Of a DNA stretch of 64,000 nucleotides, positions 44,660-52,330 are shown piece after piece. The notes under the pieces were generated by a model that saw only the letters and a list, made by a program, of their open reading frames with translations, was not told the DNA's origin and did not search any database. Within the stretch, counting starts at the first letter, position 1, and each line of letters begins with the position of its first letter. The position numbers were made by a program, and so were the translations under genes. The stretch is from GCA-2746365 sp963711255 (GTDB taxonomy: Bacteria > Pseudomonadota > Gammaproteobacteria > SZUA-229), in assembly GCA_963711255.1 (NCBI GenBank), contig CAVQDO010000026.1, positions 1 to 64,000 on the forward strand. The letters are read 5' to 3'.

Positions 44660-46645
44660 TTACTTTTTCAGCACAGATTCAACAGCTTCCACTACGTTGT
44701 CCACAGTGAAGCCAAATTCTTTAAACAGCTGGTCAGCTGGTGCCGACTCACCGAAGTGGTCAATACCAACAACGACATCCGCGTACTTGTACCATGCATC
44801 TGTTACTGCAGCTTCTACGGCAACGGTAGGCGTGCCCGTGCTCAATACAGCAGAACGGTAGCTCTCATCCTGTGCTTCGAATGCATTAACAGAAGGCATT
44901 GAAACGACACGAACTTTTTTGCCAGTGGCTGTTATCACGTTCGATGCGCCAATAGCCAGCGCTACTTCAGAACCGGTAGCAATAATGACTGCATCAGGTT
45001 CACCGTCACAATCTTTCAGGATGTAACCGCCCTTAGCGATATCAGCAATCTGTGCTTTAGTACGTTCCTGATGTGGCAGACCCTGGCGAGAGAAAATCAG
45101 ACAGCTAGGACCATCTTTACGCTCAATACCCTGCTGCCAGCTTACTGCTGATTCAACCGCATCACATGGACGCCATACATACATGTTTGGAATCATACGA
45201 AGGGTAGGAATCTGTTCAACAGGCTGGTGGGTAGGACCGTCTTCACCCAGACCGATAGAGTCATGAGTATATACAAACAGGCTGCGGATTTTCATCAGTG
45301 CAGCCATACGCAGTGCGTTACGCGCATATTCTGAGAACATCAGGAATGTTGCGCCGAAAGGAATTAAACCGCCGTGCAGTGCAATACCGTTCATAATGGC
45401 AGACATCGCAAACTCACGTACACCGTAACGTACATAGTTAGATACTTCGTTGGCATCCATTGGCTTGTAACCAGACCATTCGGTCAGGTTAGAACAACCC
45501 AGGTCAGCAGAACCACCAAACAGCTCAGGCAGCATTGGTGAGTATGCTTCGATAGAAGCTAGTGAAGCCTGACGTGTTGCAGGGCTTTTCGCTTCTTCAT
45601 TAACAGCAGCAATGTAAGCACCTGATGTTTCAGCCCAGTCTGCAGGCAGGTCACCCGCCATACGACGCTCGTATTCTGCAGCCAGCTCAGGGAACTCAGC
45701 TTTATAGGCAGCAAACTTTTCATTCCATGCTGCTTCAGCTTTTGCACCTTTTTCTTTTGCATCCCAACCAGCGTATACATCAGCAGGCACTTCAAATGCT
45801 GCGTGATCCCAGCCTAAAGCAGCTTTAGTCAGGTTGATTTCTTCTTCACCTAATGGCGCACCGTGACAGGCATGGCTGCCGGCTTTGTTTGGCGAACCAA
45901 AACCAATGGTTGTTTTACAGCAGATCATGGTTGGCTTGTCAGTCATTGCTTTCGCCATTTCTAATGCTTTAGCAATCGCTTCAGGATCATGTCCGTCAAC
46001 ATCAGCAATCACGTGCCAGCCGTAAGCTTCAAAACGCTTAGGCGTATCATCAGTGAACCAGCCATCAACGTGACCGTCGATAGAAATACCGTTGTCATCC
46101 CAGAATGCAATCAGCTTGCCCAGACCTAAAGTACCGGCCAGTGAACAGGCTTCGTGAGAAATACCTTCCATCAAACAACCATCACCCAGGAACACATAAG
46201 TGTTGTGATCAACGATGTCGTGACCTTTCTGGTTGAACTGGCTAGCCAGTGCTTTTTCAGCAATCGCCATACCCACGCCATTGGTAATACCCTGACCTAA
46301 AGGACCAGTCGTGGTTTCAACACCCGGCGCATAACCGTACTCCGGGTGACCCGGAGTTTTAGAATGCAGCTGACGGAAGTTTTTCAGATCATCAATTGAC
46401 AGCTCATAACCGGTCAGGTGTAACAGTGAATAAATCAGCATTGAACCATGGCCATTTGACAGGATGAAACGGTCGCGGTTAGTCCAGTTTGGATTCGCTG
46501 GATTGTGGTTCATGTTGTCGTTCCACAATACTTCAGCGATATCCGCCATACCCATAGGTGCACCCGGGTGGCCTGAATTAGCTTTTTGAACAGCATCCAT
46601 ACTCAGGGCACGAATGGCGTTTGCGAGGTCTTTACGTGAAGGCAT
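44660..46645 (-). CDS. tkt: Transketolase
   Basis: The 661-residue thiamine diphosphate enzyme transfers two-carbon units in the pentose phosphate pathway and, where present, the Calvin cycle. The N-terminal half has SGHPGAPMGMAD, GPLGQGITNGVG and the ThDP motif GDGCLMEGISHEA (about 153-165). The middle has YTHDSIGLGEDGPTHQP (about 457-473), and the C-terminal domain follows with DHFGESAPADQLF. It is full length and is the first gene of the central-carbon block. Confidence 0.95.
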   Translation of the reverse strand: MPSRKDLANAIRALSMDAVQKANSGHPGAPMGMADIAEVLWNDNMNHNPANPNWTNRDRFILSNGHGSMLIYSLLHLTGYELSIDDLKNFRQLHSKTPGHPEYGYAPGVETTTGPLGQGITNGVGMAIAEKALASQFNQKGHDIVDHNTYVFLGDGCLMEGISHEACSLAGTLGLGKLIAFWDDNGISIDGHVDGWFTDDTPKRFEAYGWHVIADVDGHDPEAIAKALEMAKAMTDKPTMICCKTTIGFGSPNKAGSHACHGAPLGEEEINLTKAALGWDHAAFEVPADVYAGWDAKEKGAKAEAAWNEKFAAYKAEFPELAAEYERRMAGDLPADWAETSGAYIAAVNEEAKSPATRQASLASIEAYSPMLPELFGGSADLGCSNLTEWSGYKPMDANEVSNYVRYGVREFAMSAIMNGIALHGGLIPFGATFLMFSEYARNALRMAALMKIRSLFVYTHDSIGLGEDGPTHQPVEQIPTLRMIPNMYVWRPCDAVESAVSWQQGIERKDGPSCLIFSRQGLPHQERTKAQIADIAKGGYILKDCDGEPDAVIIATGSEVALAIGASNVITATGKKVRVVSMPSVNAFEAQDESYRSAVLSTGTPTVAVEAAVTDAWYKYADVVVGIDHFGESAPADQLFKEFGFTVDNVVEAVESVLKK

Positions 46646-47122
46646 ATTGCTCTCCGATTAAGTTTTTGTAACAGAAAAGCCACCACTACAGGCCCGTAGA
46701 ACTACCCACGAAATCACCCGCGAAGCGACAGAAATTCTTTAGAAATCAATAACAAAGACACCCCTAACAGCTCATGAATCGCCATGCCGCATGCCATTGA
46801 AAGGCGCGTATTTTCCCTTAATTCAGTCTAATGAGCAAGCAACTGTAGCAATAGTTGATAGCGCCAACAGAATTACACAATGGATTCTTAACCTGGACGA
46901 AATACTCCATGCCCGGATAACAGCTATAGATAACAATAATTTACCGTACTGAACAGGCTCGAATAAACACGCCCCACTCATCCCGAATCAGTAAATTTAT
47001 TTTAATAATCACAGGAATTACTTCCACGACATATATCAACAAAACAGGAAAAAATCATGATTAACGTGCACCTGTCAAAAAGTTCGACTATATATTGAGC
47101 AACGACTTAATAAGGTACAACC
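46646..47122. other. Divergent intergenic region between tkt and the PhnD-like gene
   Basis: The 477 bp lie between divergent genes and must hold both promoters. Near the rightward gene a TATATT (about 47090-47095) could be a -10 element. I see no repeat, RNA gene or riboswitch that I can support. Confidence 0.35.
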
Positions 47123-47953
47123 ATGTTAATAAGGACGCTAACGTTAATTTTTATCAGCTTTCTGCTTGCCCCGGCCAGCCATGCCGAAGAATACTCTCTG
47201 GTAATTCAGCCGATACTGCCGGAAAAAATATTAATCGAAAACTACCAGCCATTAGCCGACTACCTGTCAGAAGCAACCGGCCACACAATTAAAATATCAA
47301 CGCATCGTAATTTTCTCTATTACTGGACCAAAATGCGCAAAGGCGAACCGGGTTTCGACCTGGTACTGGATGCCGCGCACTTTACCGATTACCGGGTAAA
47401 AACCCAGGGCTACAAGGTACTGGCCAAACTGCCGGATACCGTCAGTTTCTCCATCGTTACCAGTGAAGACAGCTTCATCCTCGATGTTGAAGAACTCATC
47501 GGACTAAGAATTGCCACCATGCCCTCACCCAGCCTTGGCTCTTTACGCCTGGAAGCAATGTTTCCCAACCCGATGCGGATTCCGATTTTTATCTGGGAAA
47601 CAAACACTACTGTTGCGATAAACAATCTTTTATCGGGCGATATTGATGCCGCCATCATCCCAACGCGCCTGGCATCGACGTACAATAACCTGAACATAGT
47701 CATGAGCACCGAGCCGGTACCGCACATGGCACTGTCCGCGTCACCTGATGTACCTGCTGAGCTAGCAGAAACCATACGCAAAGCCCTGGTTAACGCCGGC
47801 GATACCGTACAGGGCAAGAAAATGCTTGGCGAACTAAAACTGGACCACTTTGAAGCGGCAGATGAAAGCATTTATGACGGTTACGCCGATTTACTAAAAG
47901 AAGTTTTTGGCTTTGATAAAAAAGCCCTTAGCAAATCACAGGCCGGGCCCTGA
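47123..47953 (+). CDS. Periplasmic PhnD-like binding protein
   Basis: The 276-residue protein has a signal peptide (cleavage about ASHA, residue 21) and a periplasmic type II binding-protein fold. Segments such as YQPLADYLSEATGH, GLRIATMPSPSLGS and DIDAAIIPTRLA match the PhnD/SsuA/transferrin-like superfamily, which includes phosphonate, phosphite and sulfonate binders. No ABC transporter components are adjacent. It converges on the thioredoxin-fold gene with 27 bp between stops. The ligand is unknown; a second member occurs at 57140-57994 beside a sensor kinase. Confidence 0.75.
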   Translation: MLIRTLTLIFISFLLAPASHAEEYSLVIQPILPEKILIENYQPLADYLSEATGHTIKISTHRNFLYYWTKMRKGEPGFDLVLDAAHFTDYRVKTQGYKVLAKLPDTVSFSIVTSEDSFILDVEELIGLRIATMPSPSLGSLRLEAMFPNPMRIPIFIWETNTTVAINNLLSGDIDAAIIPTRLASTYNNLNIVMSTEPVPHMALSASPDVPAELAETIRKALVNAGDTVQGKKMLGELKLDHFEAADESIYDGYADLLKEVFGFDKKALSKSQAGP

Positions 47954-47980
47954 TTCACAGCCCGTTAATCAAGTCACTCA

Positions 47981-48538
47981 TCAGGCAGCTTTCCATTTAA
48001 TAGAACAGCCCATGCTGGGTATTTGCTGTCTCGGGCCCTGCCCGGTTTCCGCAACCTGGCGCATCGCTTCATACAGGTCGCGCCTGGCATTTTCGGCAGC
48101 CGCCTGTTTTCGACTCGCATCGAGACGTCCCCGATACTGCAGTTGCATGGACTGGTTATAACCAAAAAAATCAGGCGTACAAACCGCGCCAAAATCTTTC
48201 GCCACCTGCTGCGTTTCATCCAGCAAATAAGGAAACGGAAAGGCAAACTCCGCCGCCACTTTCTGCATATTTTCAAATGAATCCTCTTCGTATTCGGCCG
48301 GGTCATTCGACATTATCGCTACCGAATTAATGCCCAGTGTCATCAATTCACTGACATCACGCACCAGGCGATCTCGAACCGCTATTACATAGGGACAATG
48401 GTTACAGATAAACATGACCAGCAGGCCTTTTTCGCCACGCGCCAGTTCCGGCGTCCAGATTTTCCCGTCGACACCGGGAAGAGAAAAATCAACGATCGGT
48501 TGATCGAAATCGCAAACAGGGGTTTCAAGTGATACCAT
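47981..48538 (-). CDS. Thioredoxin-like peroxiredoxin-type protein
   Basis: The 185-residue protein has the AhpC/TSA thioredoxin fold. The motif CNHCPY at about residues 45-50 takes the active-site position, a C-x-x-C variant found in a family of bacterial thioredoxin-like proteins. A later CTPDFFGY fits the usual substrate-side cis-Pro region. There is no signal peptide, so it is cytoplasmic. It may reduce peroxides or disulfides. A good ribosome site AGAGAGGT precedes the start. Confidence 0.78.
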   Translation of the reverse strand: MVSLETPVCDFDQPIVDFSLPGVDGKIWTPELARGEKGLLVMFICNHCPYVIAVRDRLVRDVSELMTLGINSVAIMSNDPAEYEEDSFENMQKVAAEFAFPFPYLLDETQQVAKDFGAVCTPDFFGYNQSMQLQYRGRLDASRKQAAAENARRDLYEAMRQVAETGQGPRQQIPSMGCSIKWKAA

Positions 48539-48974
48539 TTTTACCTCTCTTTAAAATTAGTCAGCTTGTTTTAGTCCGCAAGCTATAGTCAGCCCGTTAT
48601 GCAGGACCAATAGCTGAATTATGACACCCGCCGTTGAAAAATACACCGCTGCATCACTCATGCCGCAACAGCAAAACCCGGAACAAGTCACAAAAAAGCA
48701 GGCCACGCCGCTGTTTTCAGCGTTTTTCCAACAGCAGAGAATATGGGCGTTAGGGAGAAAATCATGCCAACTCCAGCAGCCATTCACCCTTATTTGACAC
48801 TTGAGTTTATAGAAAATACCACCATATACTGTTAAAATGGTGGATTCCGTTCATGATTAAGAACTATTGCGCTAACTCCCGCTCTAACTGGCTGACAGTA
48901 ACCGGTTTTGGCCTGTTAATCACTCGGACTCACTGGTAACAACTGGCTGGTAATAACTAGCAGGCATATTTTTA
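48539..48974. other. Intergenic region upstream of rpoD
   Basis: The 436 bp separate the thioredoxin-like gene from rpoD. They contain a short plus-strand frame of about 58 codons at 48621 and a longer minus-strand frame, neither convincing. The rpoD promoter should lie near 48801-48830. dnaG, often next to rpoD, is not here. Confidence 0.4.
48801..48830 (+). promoter_or_regulatory. Candidate sigma-70 promoter for rpoD
   Basis: TTGAGT (48801-48806) and TATACT (48825-48830) are spaced by 18 bases, near consensus at -10. A perfect TTGACA at 48794-48799 precedes it but would give an unusable spacing to this -10. It is about 145 bp upstream of the rpoD ATG. Inferred by eye only. Confidence 0.35.
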
Positions 48975-50840
48975 ATGGGTAATTCTATGGCATCTCCTCT
49001 GTTGGAAAAAGACAAACAATCGCGTCTTAAAACACTCATTGCAAAAGGAAAAGAACAGGGCTACCTGACTTACTCAGAAGTCAACGACCACTTACCCGAA
49101 GGCATTGTAGATCCTTCACAAATCGAAGACATCATCAACACCATCAATGACATGGGTATCCAGGTACTGGAAACTGCGCCTGATGCGGAATCCATGGTAC
49201 TAACCGATGCTTCCGTCAGTGAAACCGATGACGAGACCACAGAAGAAGCCGTAGCCGCACTGGCTTCGATCGAAACTGAACTTGGCCGTACCACCGACCC
49301 GGTACGCATGTACATGCGCGAAATGGGCAGCGTTGAACTGCTGACCCGCGAAGGCGAAATTGAAATCGCAAAACGCATCGAAGAAGGTTTAAAACAGGTA
49401 TTACTGGCACTATCAACAAACCCAAACACTATCGGCAACACCATCAAACTGTGGGATAAAGTGCAGAATGGTGATATGCGTCTTAACGAGCTCATTGTTG
49501 ATTTTCATAAAAGTGATGAAGAGCTGGATAAACTGGCCGAAGACGCACTGGCGCGTGCCGCCAAAGAAGCCGAGCTTGCCGCTGCCGGCAAACCGGTACA
49601 GAAAGAAGATGCCGTTGATAACAGCCCTGATATTGAAAAAGTCAAAAAAATCTTTGCCAAAATCAAGCGCGCGCACACACGATGCCTGAACATAATTGAA
49701 AAAGGTGATAGCACCGCAGAAGAAATCACTAAAGCTCGCACCGCCATGTCCGCCGCGTTCCTGGAATTCAAATACACACCAGTCCTGGTTAATCGCTTAA
49801 CCAATGAACTGCACGTTACTATTAACCGTGTTCGCAAGCTGGAAAGACATATTCTTAGCCTGGCCGTTAACAAAGCACACATGCCTCGTAAGATAATGAT
49901 CACCACCTTCCCGCAAAATGAAGTCAACACCAAGTGGATTGATAAATATTGCAAAGGCCATGAGTATTCAGAAAAACTGAAAGAACTGGCTCCAGACATT
50001 AAAATCACCCAGCAAAAACTGGCCGTGATTGAAAAAGAATTCGGCTTAACCATTTCAGACATCAAGGAAATTAACCGCAAGATGTCAATCGGTGAAGCCA
50101 AGGCTCGCCGCGCCAAGAAAGAAATGGTAGAAGCCAACCTGCGACTGGTTATTTCGATTGCGAAGAAATACACCAACCGTGGCCTGCAGTTCCTCGATTT
50201 AATTCAGGAAGGCAACATCGGCCTGATGAAAGCGGTAGACAAGTTTGAATACCGCCGCGGTTACAAATTCTCGACTTATGCGACATGGTGGATTCGCCAG
50301 GCGATCACCCGCTCGATCGCTGACCAGGCACGCACCATCCGTATTCCGGTGCACATGATTGAAACCATTAATAAACTCAATCGTATTTTCCGCCAGATGC
50401 TACAGGAAATGGGCCGCGAACCAACTCCGGAAGAACTGGCTGAAAAAATGGAAATGCCGGAAGATAAAGTACGTAAAGTACTTAAAATCGCGAAAGAGCC
50501 TATCTCCATGGAAACACCGATTGGTGATGATGAAGATTCACACCTGGGTGACTTTATCGAAGACACCAACATCATGGCACCAATGGAATCAGCTACCGGT
50601 GAATCATTGCGCGAATCAACCCGCGACATTCTCACCACGCTGACCGCTCGTGAAGCCAAGGTACTGTGCATGCGTTTCGGAATCGACATGAACACCGACC
50701 ACACACTGGAAGAAGTAGGCAAACAGTTTGATGTAACCCGTGAGCGTATTCGCCAGATCGAAGCCAAGGCACTGCGTAAACTTCGCCACCCAAGCCGCGC
50801 CGAAAACCTGCGCAGCTTCCTCAGCGACGACGATGATTAA
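48975..50840 (+). CDS. rpoD: RNA polymerase primary sigma factor RpoD
   Basis: The 621-residue housekeeping sigma factor of RNA polymerase. Region 1.1 covers about 10-85. Region 1.2 contains DPVRMYMREMG (about 112-122). The non-conserved region follows. Region 2 is NLRLVISIAKKY and LDLIQEGNIGLMKAVDKFEY; region 2.3-2.4 is FSTYATWWIRQAI. Region 3 is EMGREPTPEELAEKM. Region 4.2 recognises -35 DNA (EEVGKQFDVTRERIRQIEAK). An alternative ATG occurs at 48987. A terminator and a tRNA gene follow. Confidence 0.97.
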   Translation: MGNSMASPLLEKDKQSRLKTLIAKGKEQGYLTYSEVNDHLPEGIVDPSQIEDIINTINDMGIQVLETAPDAESMVLTDASVSETDDETTEEAVAALASIETELGRTTDPVRMYMREMGSVELLTREGEIEIAKRIEEGLKQVLLALSTNPNTIGNTIKLWDKVQNGDMRLNELIVDFHKSDEELDKLAEDALARAAKEAELAAAGKPVQKEDAVDNSPDIEKVKKIFAKIKRAHTRCLNIIEKGDSTAEEITKARTAMSAAFLEFKYTPVLVNRLTNELHVTINRVRKLERHILSLAVNKAHMPRKIMITTFPQNEVNTKWIDKYCKGHEYSEKLKELAPDIKITQQKLAVIEKEFGLTISDIKEINRKMSIGEAKARRAKKEMVEANLRLVISIAKKYTNRGLQFLDLIQEGNIGLMKAVDKFEYRRGYKFSTYATWWIRQAITRSIADQARTIRIPVHMIETINKLNRIFRQMLQEMGREPTPEELAEKMEMPEDKVRKVLKIAKEPISMETPIGDDEDSHLGDFIEDTNIMAPMESATGESLRESTRDILTTLTAREAKVLCMRFGIDMNTDHTLEEVGKQFDVTRERIRQIEAKALRKLRHPSRAENLRSFLSDDDD

Positions 50841-50897
50841 AACTTCCACCTGATGTCAAAAATTACTACTGACATCTAACATAAAGCTATATAGAAT

Positions 50898-50928
50898 ACG
50901 CACCTTGTTACGAGGTGCGTCTTTGTTT
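50898..50928 (+). terminator. Terminator after rpoD
   Basis: Perfect 8-bp arms ACGCACCT (50898-50905) and AGGTGCGT (50913-50920) are followed by CTTTGTTT. It lies 57 bp beyond the rpoD stop and separates it from the tRNA. Confidence 0.85.
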
Positions 50929-50994
50929 GCACGATGGCGAAAGCCTGAACTAAGCAAAAATAGTACCTACGACAATTTGATACCCTTAAATAAA

Positions 50995-51071
50995 GGGCCT
51001 GTAGCTCAGCTGGTTAGAGCATCCGACTCATAATCGGCAGGTCGAAGGTTCGAGTCCTTCCAGGCCCACCA
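50995..51071 (+). tRNA. tRNA with CAU anticodon, probably tRNA-Ile2 (lysidine type)
   Basis: The 77-nt gene has a perfect 7-bp acceptor stem (GGGCCTG with CAGGCCC), the D-arm TAGCTCAGCTGGTTAGAGC, anticodon stem CCGAC/GTCGG-type pairing around CTCATAA and T-arm GGTTCGAGTCC. It ends A-CCA encoded in the DNA. The anticodon CAT could mean Met or Ile2. Acceptor bases C4-G69 and C5-G68 match the TilS recognition pairs of tRNA-Ile2, and ileX lies close to rpoD in E. coli. Both favour Ile2. Confidence 0.9.
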
Positions 51072-51316
51072 TTTATTTCCTTCCAGATCATCCGCTTACG
51101 CAACTTCTATGCGTGGACCCACTGATTTATAGTCGGGTGGTCGAAGATTCAGAGATGCCATTTATAATCAATCGAGCTTAACCCCATTGATCTCTAAAGC
51201 TCTAATCACCTGGTATTTTCAAATTATCTTTTTAGGTGTAAATTTGAACAATAAATATAAATTACCTGAGGCATTTTTCAATACGTCCAACATGGACAGT
51301 GAAATACTTATAACTT

Positions 51317-51883
51317 ATGACTACGAAACTGTCCCAAAAGCACATTCTAAAAGGTACTCGTGAGTTTGAAATTGAGGGTGATTCAGTTCGCTACCAAATC
51401 AAATCTCCACTTAAAACAGAAACTCTGAGCGTGGTGTTGCACGTGCTCGATTCAAAGCCAGTGGTATCCGACTCATTGCTTTCCTTTGTCAGCTGTGTGA
51501 ATCGGGAGCCATTGGTCGAGCTATTCCTTAATAATCCAGACAAAGAGACATTTGATGCATTTGTAACCACGATGAAATCACGAATCACTGAAGACGATTT
51601 CAGTCGTCTTCGAGTAAGAAATAAAGTTGGGGATGTGGATGAAATCAATACAGCAATAGAGATGTTGCACACTTATTTAAACACGGCTGAAATCGAACCA
51701 TTGTTAAACGCACTTGAGGCACTTAAGGCGAATCCGGAAGATGAGAAATGCCTTGGTGATGTAGCAGATGCTTTTAATAATCTGGGTTTTGTGCAAGGTC
51801 AGGTATTAACTTACGCACCTTATATCAGTTTTCTGTTAGCCGGAGTAAATGAGCACGAAAGTCATAAAGATGCTTACAGGTAA
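51317..51883 (+). CDS. Unknown soluble protein
   Basis: This 188-residue protein is not recognised. It has no signal peptide or membrane helix. The first third looks beta-rich (TREFEIEGDSVRYQIK, VVLHVLDSKPVV) and the rest looks helical with several Glu/Leu-rich stretches. It lies 246 bp beyond the tRNA in A+T-rich DNA, with the glutaredoxin-like gene 53 bp downstream on the same strand, so the two may be cotranscribed. Coding is supported by length and by the typical upstream spacing, but function cannot be inferred. Confidence 0.65.
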   Translation: MTTKLSQKHILKGTREFEIEGDSVRYQIKSPLKTETLSVVLHVLDSKPVVSDSLLSFVSCVNREPLVELFLNNPDKETFDAFVTTMKSRITEDDFSRLRVRNKVGDVDEINTAIEMLHTYLNTAEIEPLLNALEALKANPEDEKCLGDVADAFNNLGFVQGQVLTYAPYISFLLAGVNEHESHKDAYR

Positions 51884-51936
51884 CGGTATATGATTATTGT
51901 TTACTTACATGTTTTATCTTAATTATCGGGGCAGGT

Positions 51937-52194
51937 ATGACTGCAAAAGTAGAAATTTACGGCACAAGTAATTGTAAAAAGTGTGTAGACCTCAGGGCGT
52001 TGCTTGATGGCAAAAATGTCGAATATAGTGATTACCTAATTGATCTGATGCCGCTTGAAAAAGACGAAATGATTCGGCGCAGTGGACTCAAGTATTACCC
52101 CCAAATATTCATCAATGAGAAGCATATTGGTGGTAATGAAGAATTACTGATTCTGGATGCTAGCGGTGAGTTAGACAAGCTGTTGGGTTTATGA
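51937..52194 (+). CDS. Glutaredoxin-like protein with a CKKC active site
   Basis: The 85-residue protein has the glutaredoxin fold pattern: a first strand VEIYGTSNCKKC, a YYPQIFINEKHIGG segment containing the conserved cis-proline (Pro61) and glutathione-site GG, and a C-terminal helix. The dithiol is CKKC (Cys14-Cys17), not the usual CPYC or CGFS. This would still permit dithiol chemistry. It may reduce protein disulfides with glutathione. The unknown gene precedes it. Confidence 0.85.
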   Translation: MTAKVEIYGTSNCKKCVDLRALLDGKNVEYSDYLIDLMPLEKDEMIRRSGLKYYPQIFINEKHIGGNEELLILDASGELDKLLGL

Positions 52195-52231
52195 TGCTTA
52201 ACTTCTGCTCAAATACAGAACCGACAAATAT

Positions 52232-52290
52232 TTGGGGTCAGATGAAAAACTATTTGCTTTTCGGCTCTTGAGTTTTTCATCTGACCCCAA
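52232..52290. repeat. REP-like palindrome, GGGGTCAGATG family
   Basis: Perfect 19-bp arms, TTGGGGTCAGATGAAAAAC (52232-52250) and its reverse complement (52272-52290), enclose a 21-nt loop. A small tandem run of TCCCCATAT follows at 52293-52314. It sits between two convergent genes, so it may act in termination. The same core flanks the RAYT gene at 56.2 kb, suggesting it is a solitary copy of that transposase's repeat. Confidence 0.8.
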
Positions 52291-52330
52291 TTATCCCCAT
52301 ATCCCCATATCCCCAGATTTAAGCATAGTA

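Noticed and set aside
48557..48787. Cys-rich 76-residue minus-strand frame
   Set aside because: It has no ribosome site, unusual composition and lies in the rpoD upstream region.
51105..51160. Weak tRNA-like stretch after the tRNA gene
   Set aside because: It keeps only a faint T-arm/anticodon resemblance, with no acceptor stem; it is not a tRNA and no attachment site can be demonstrated.
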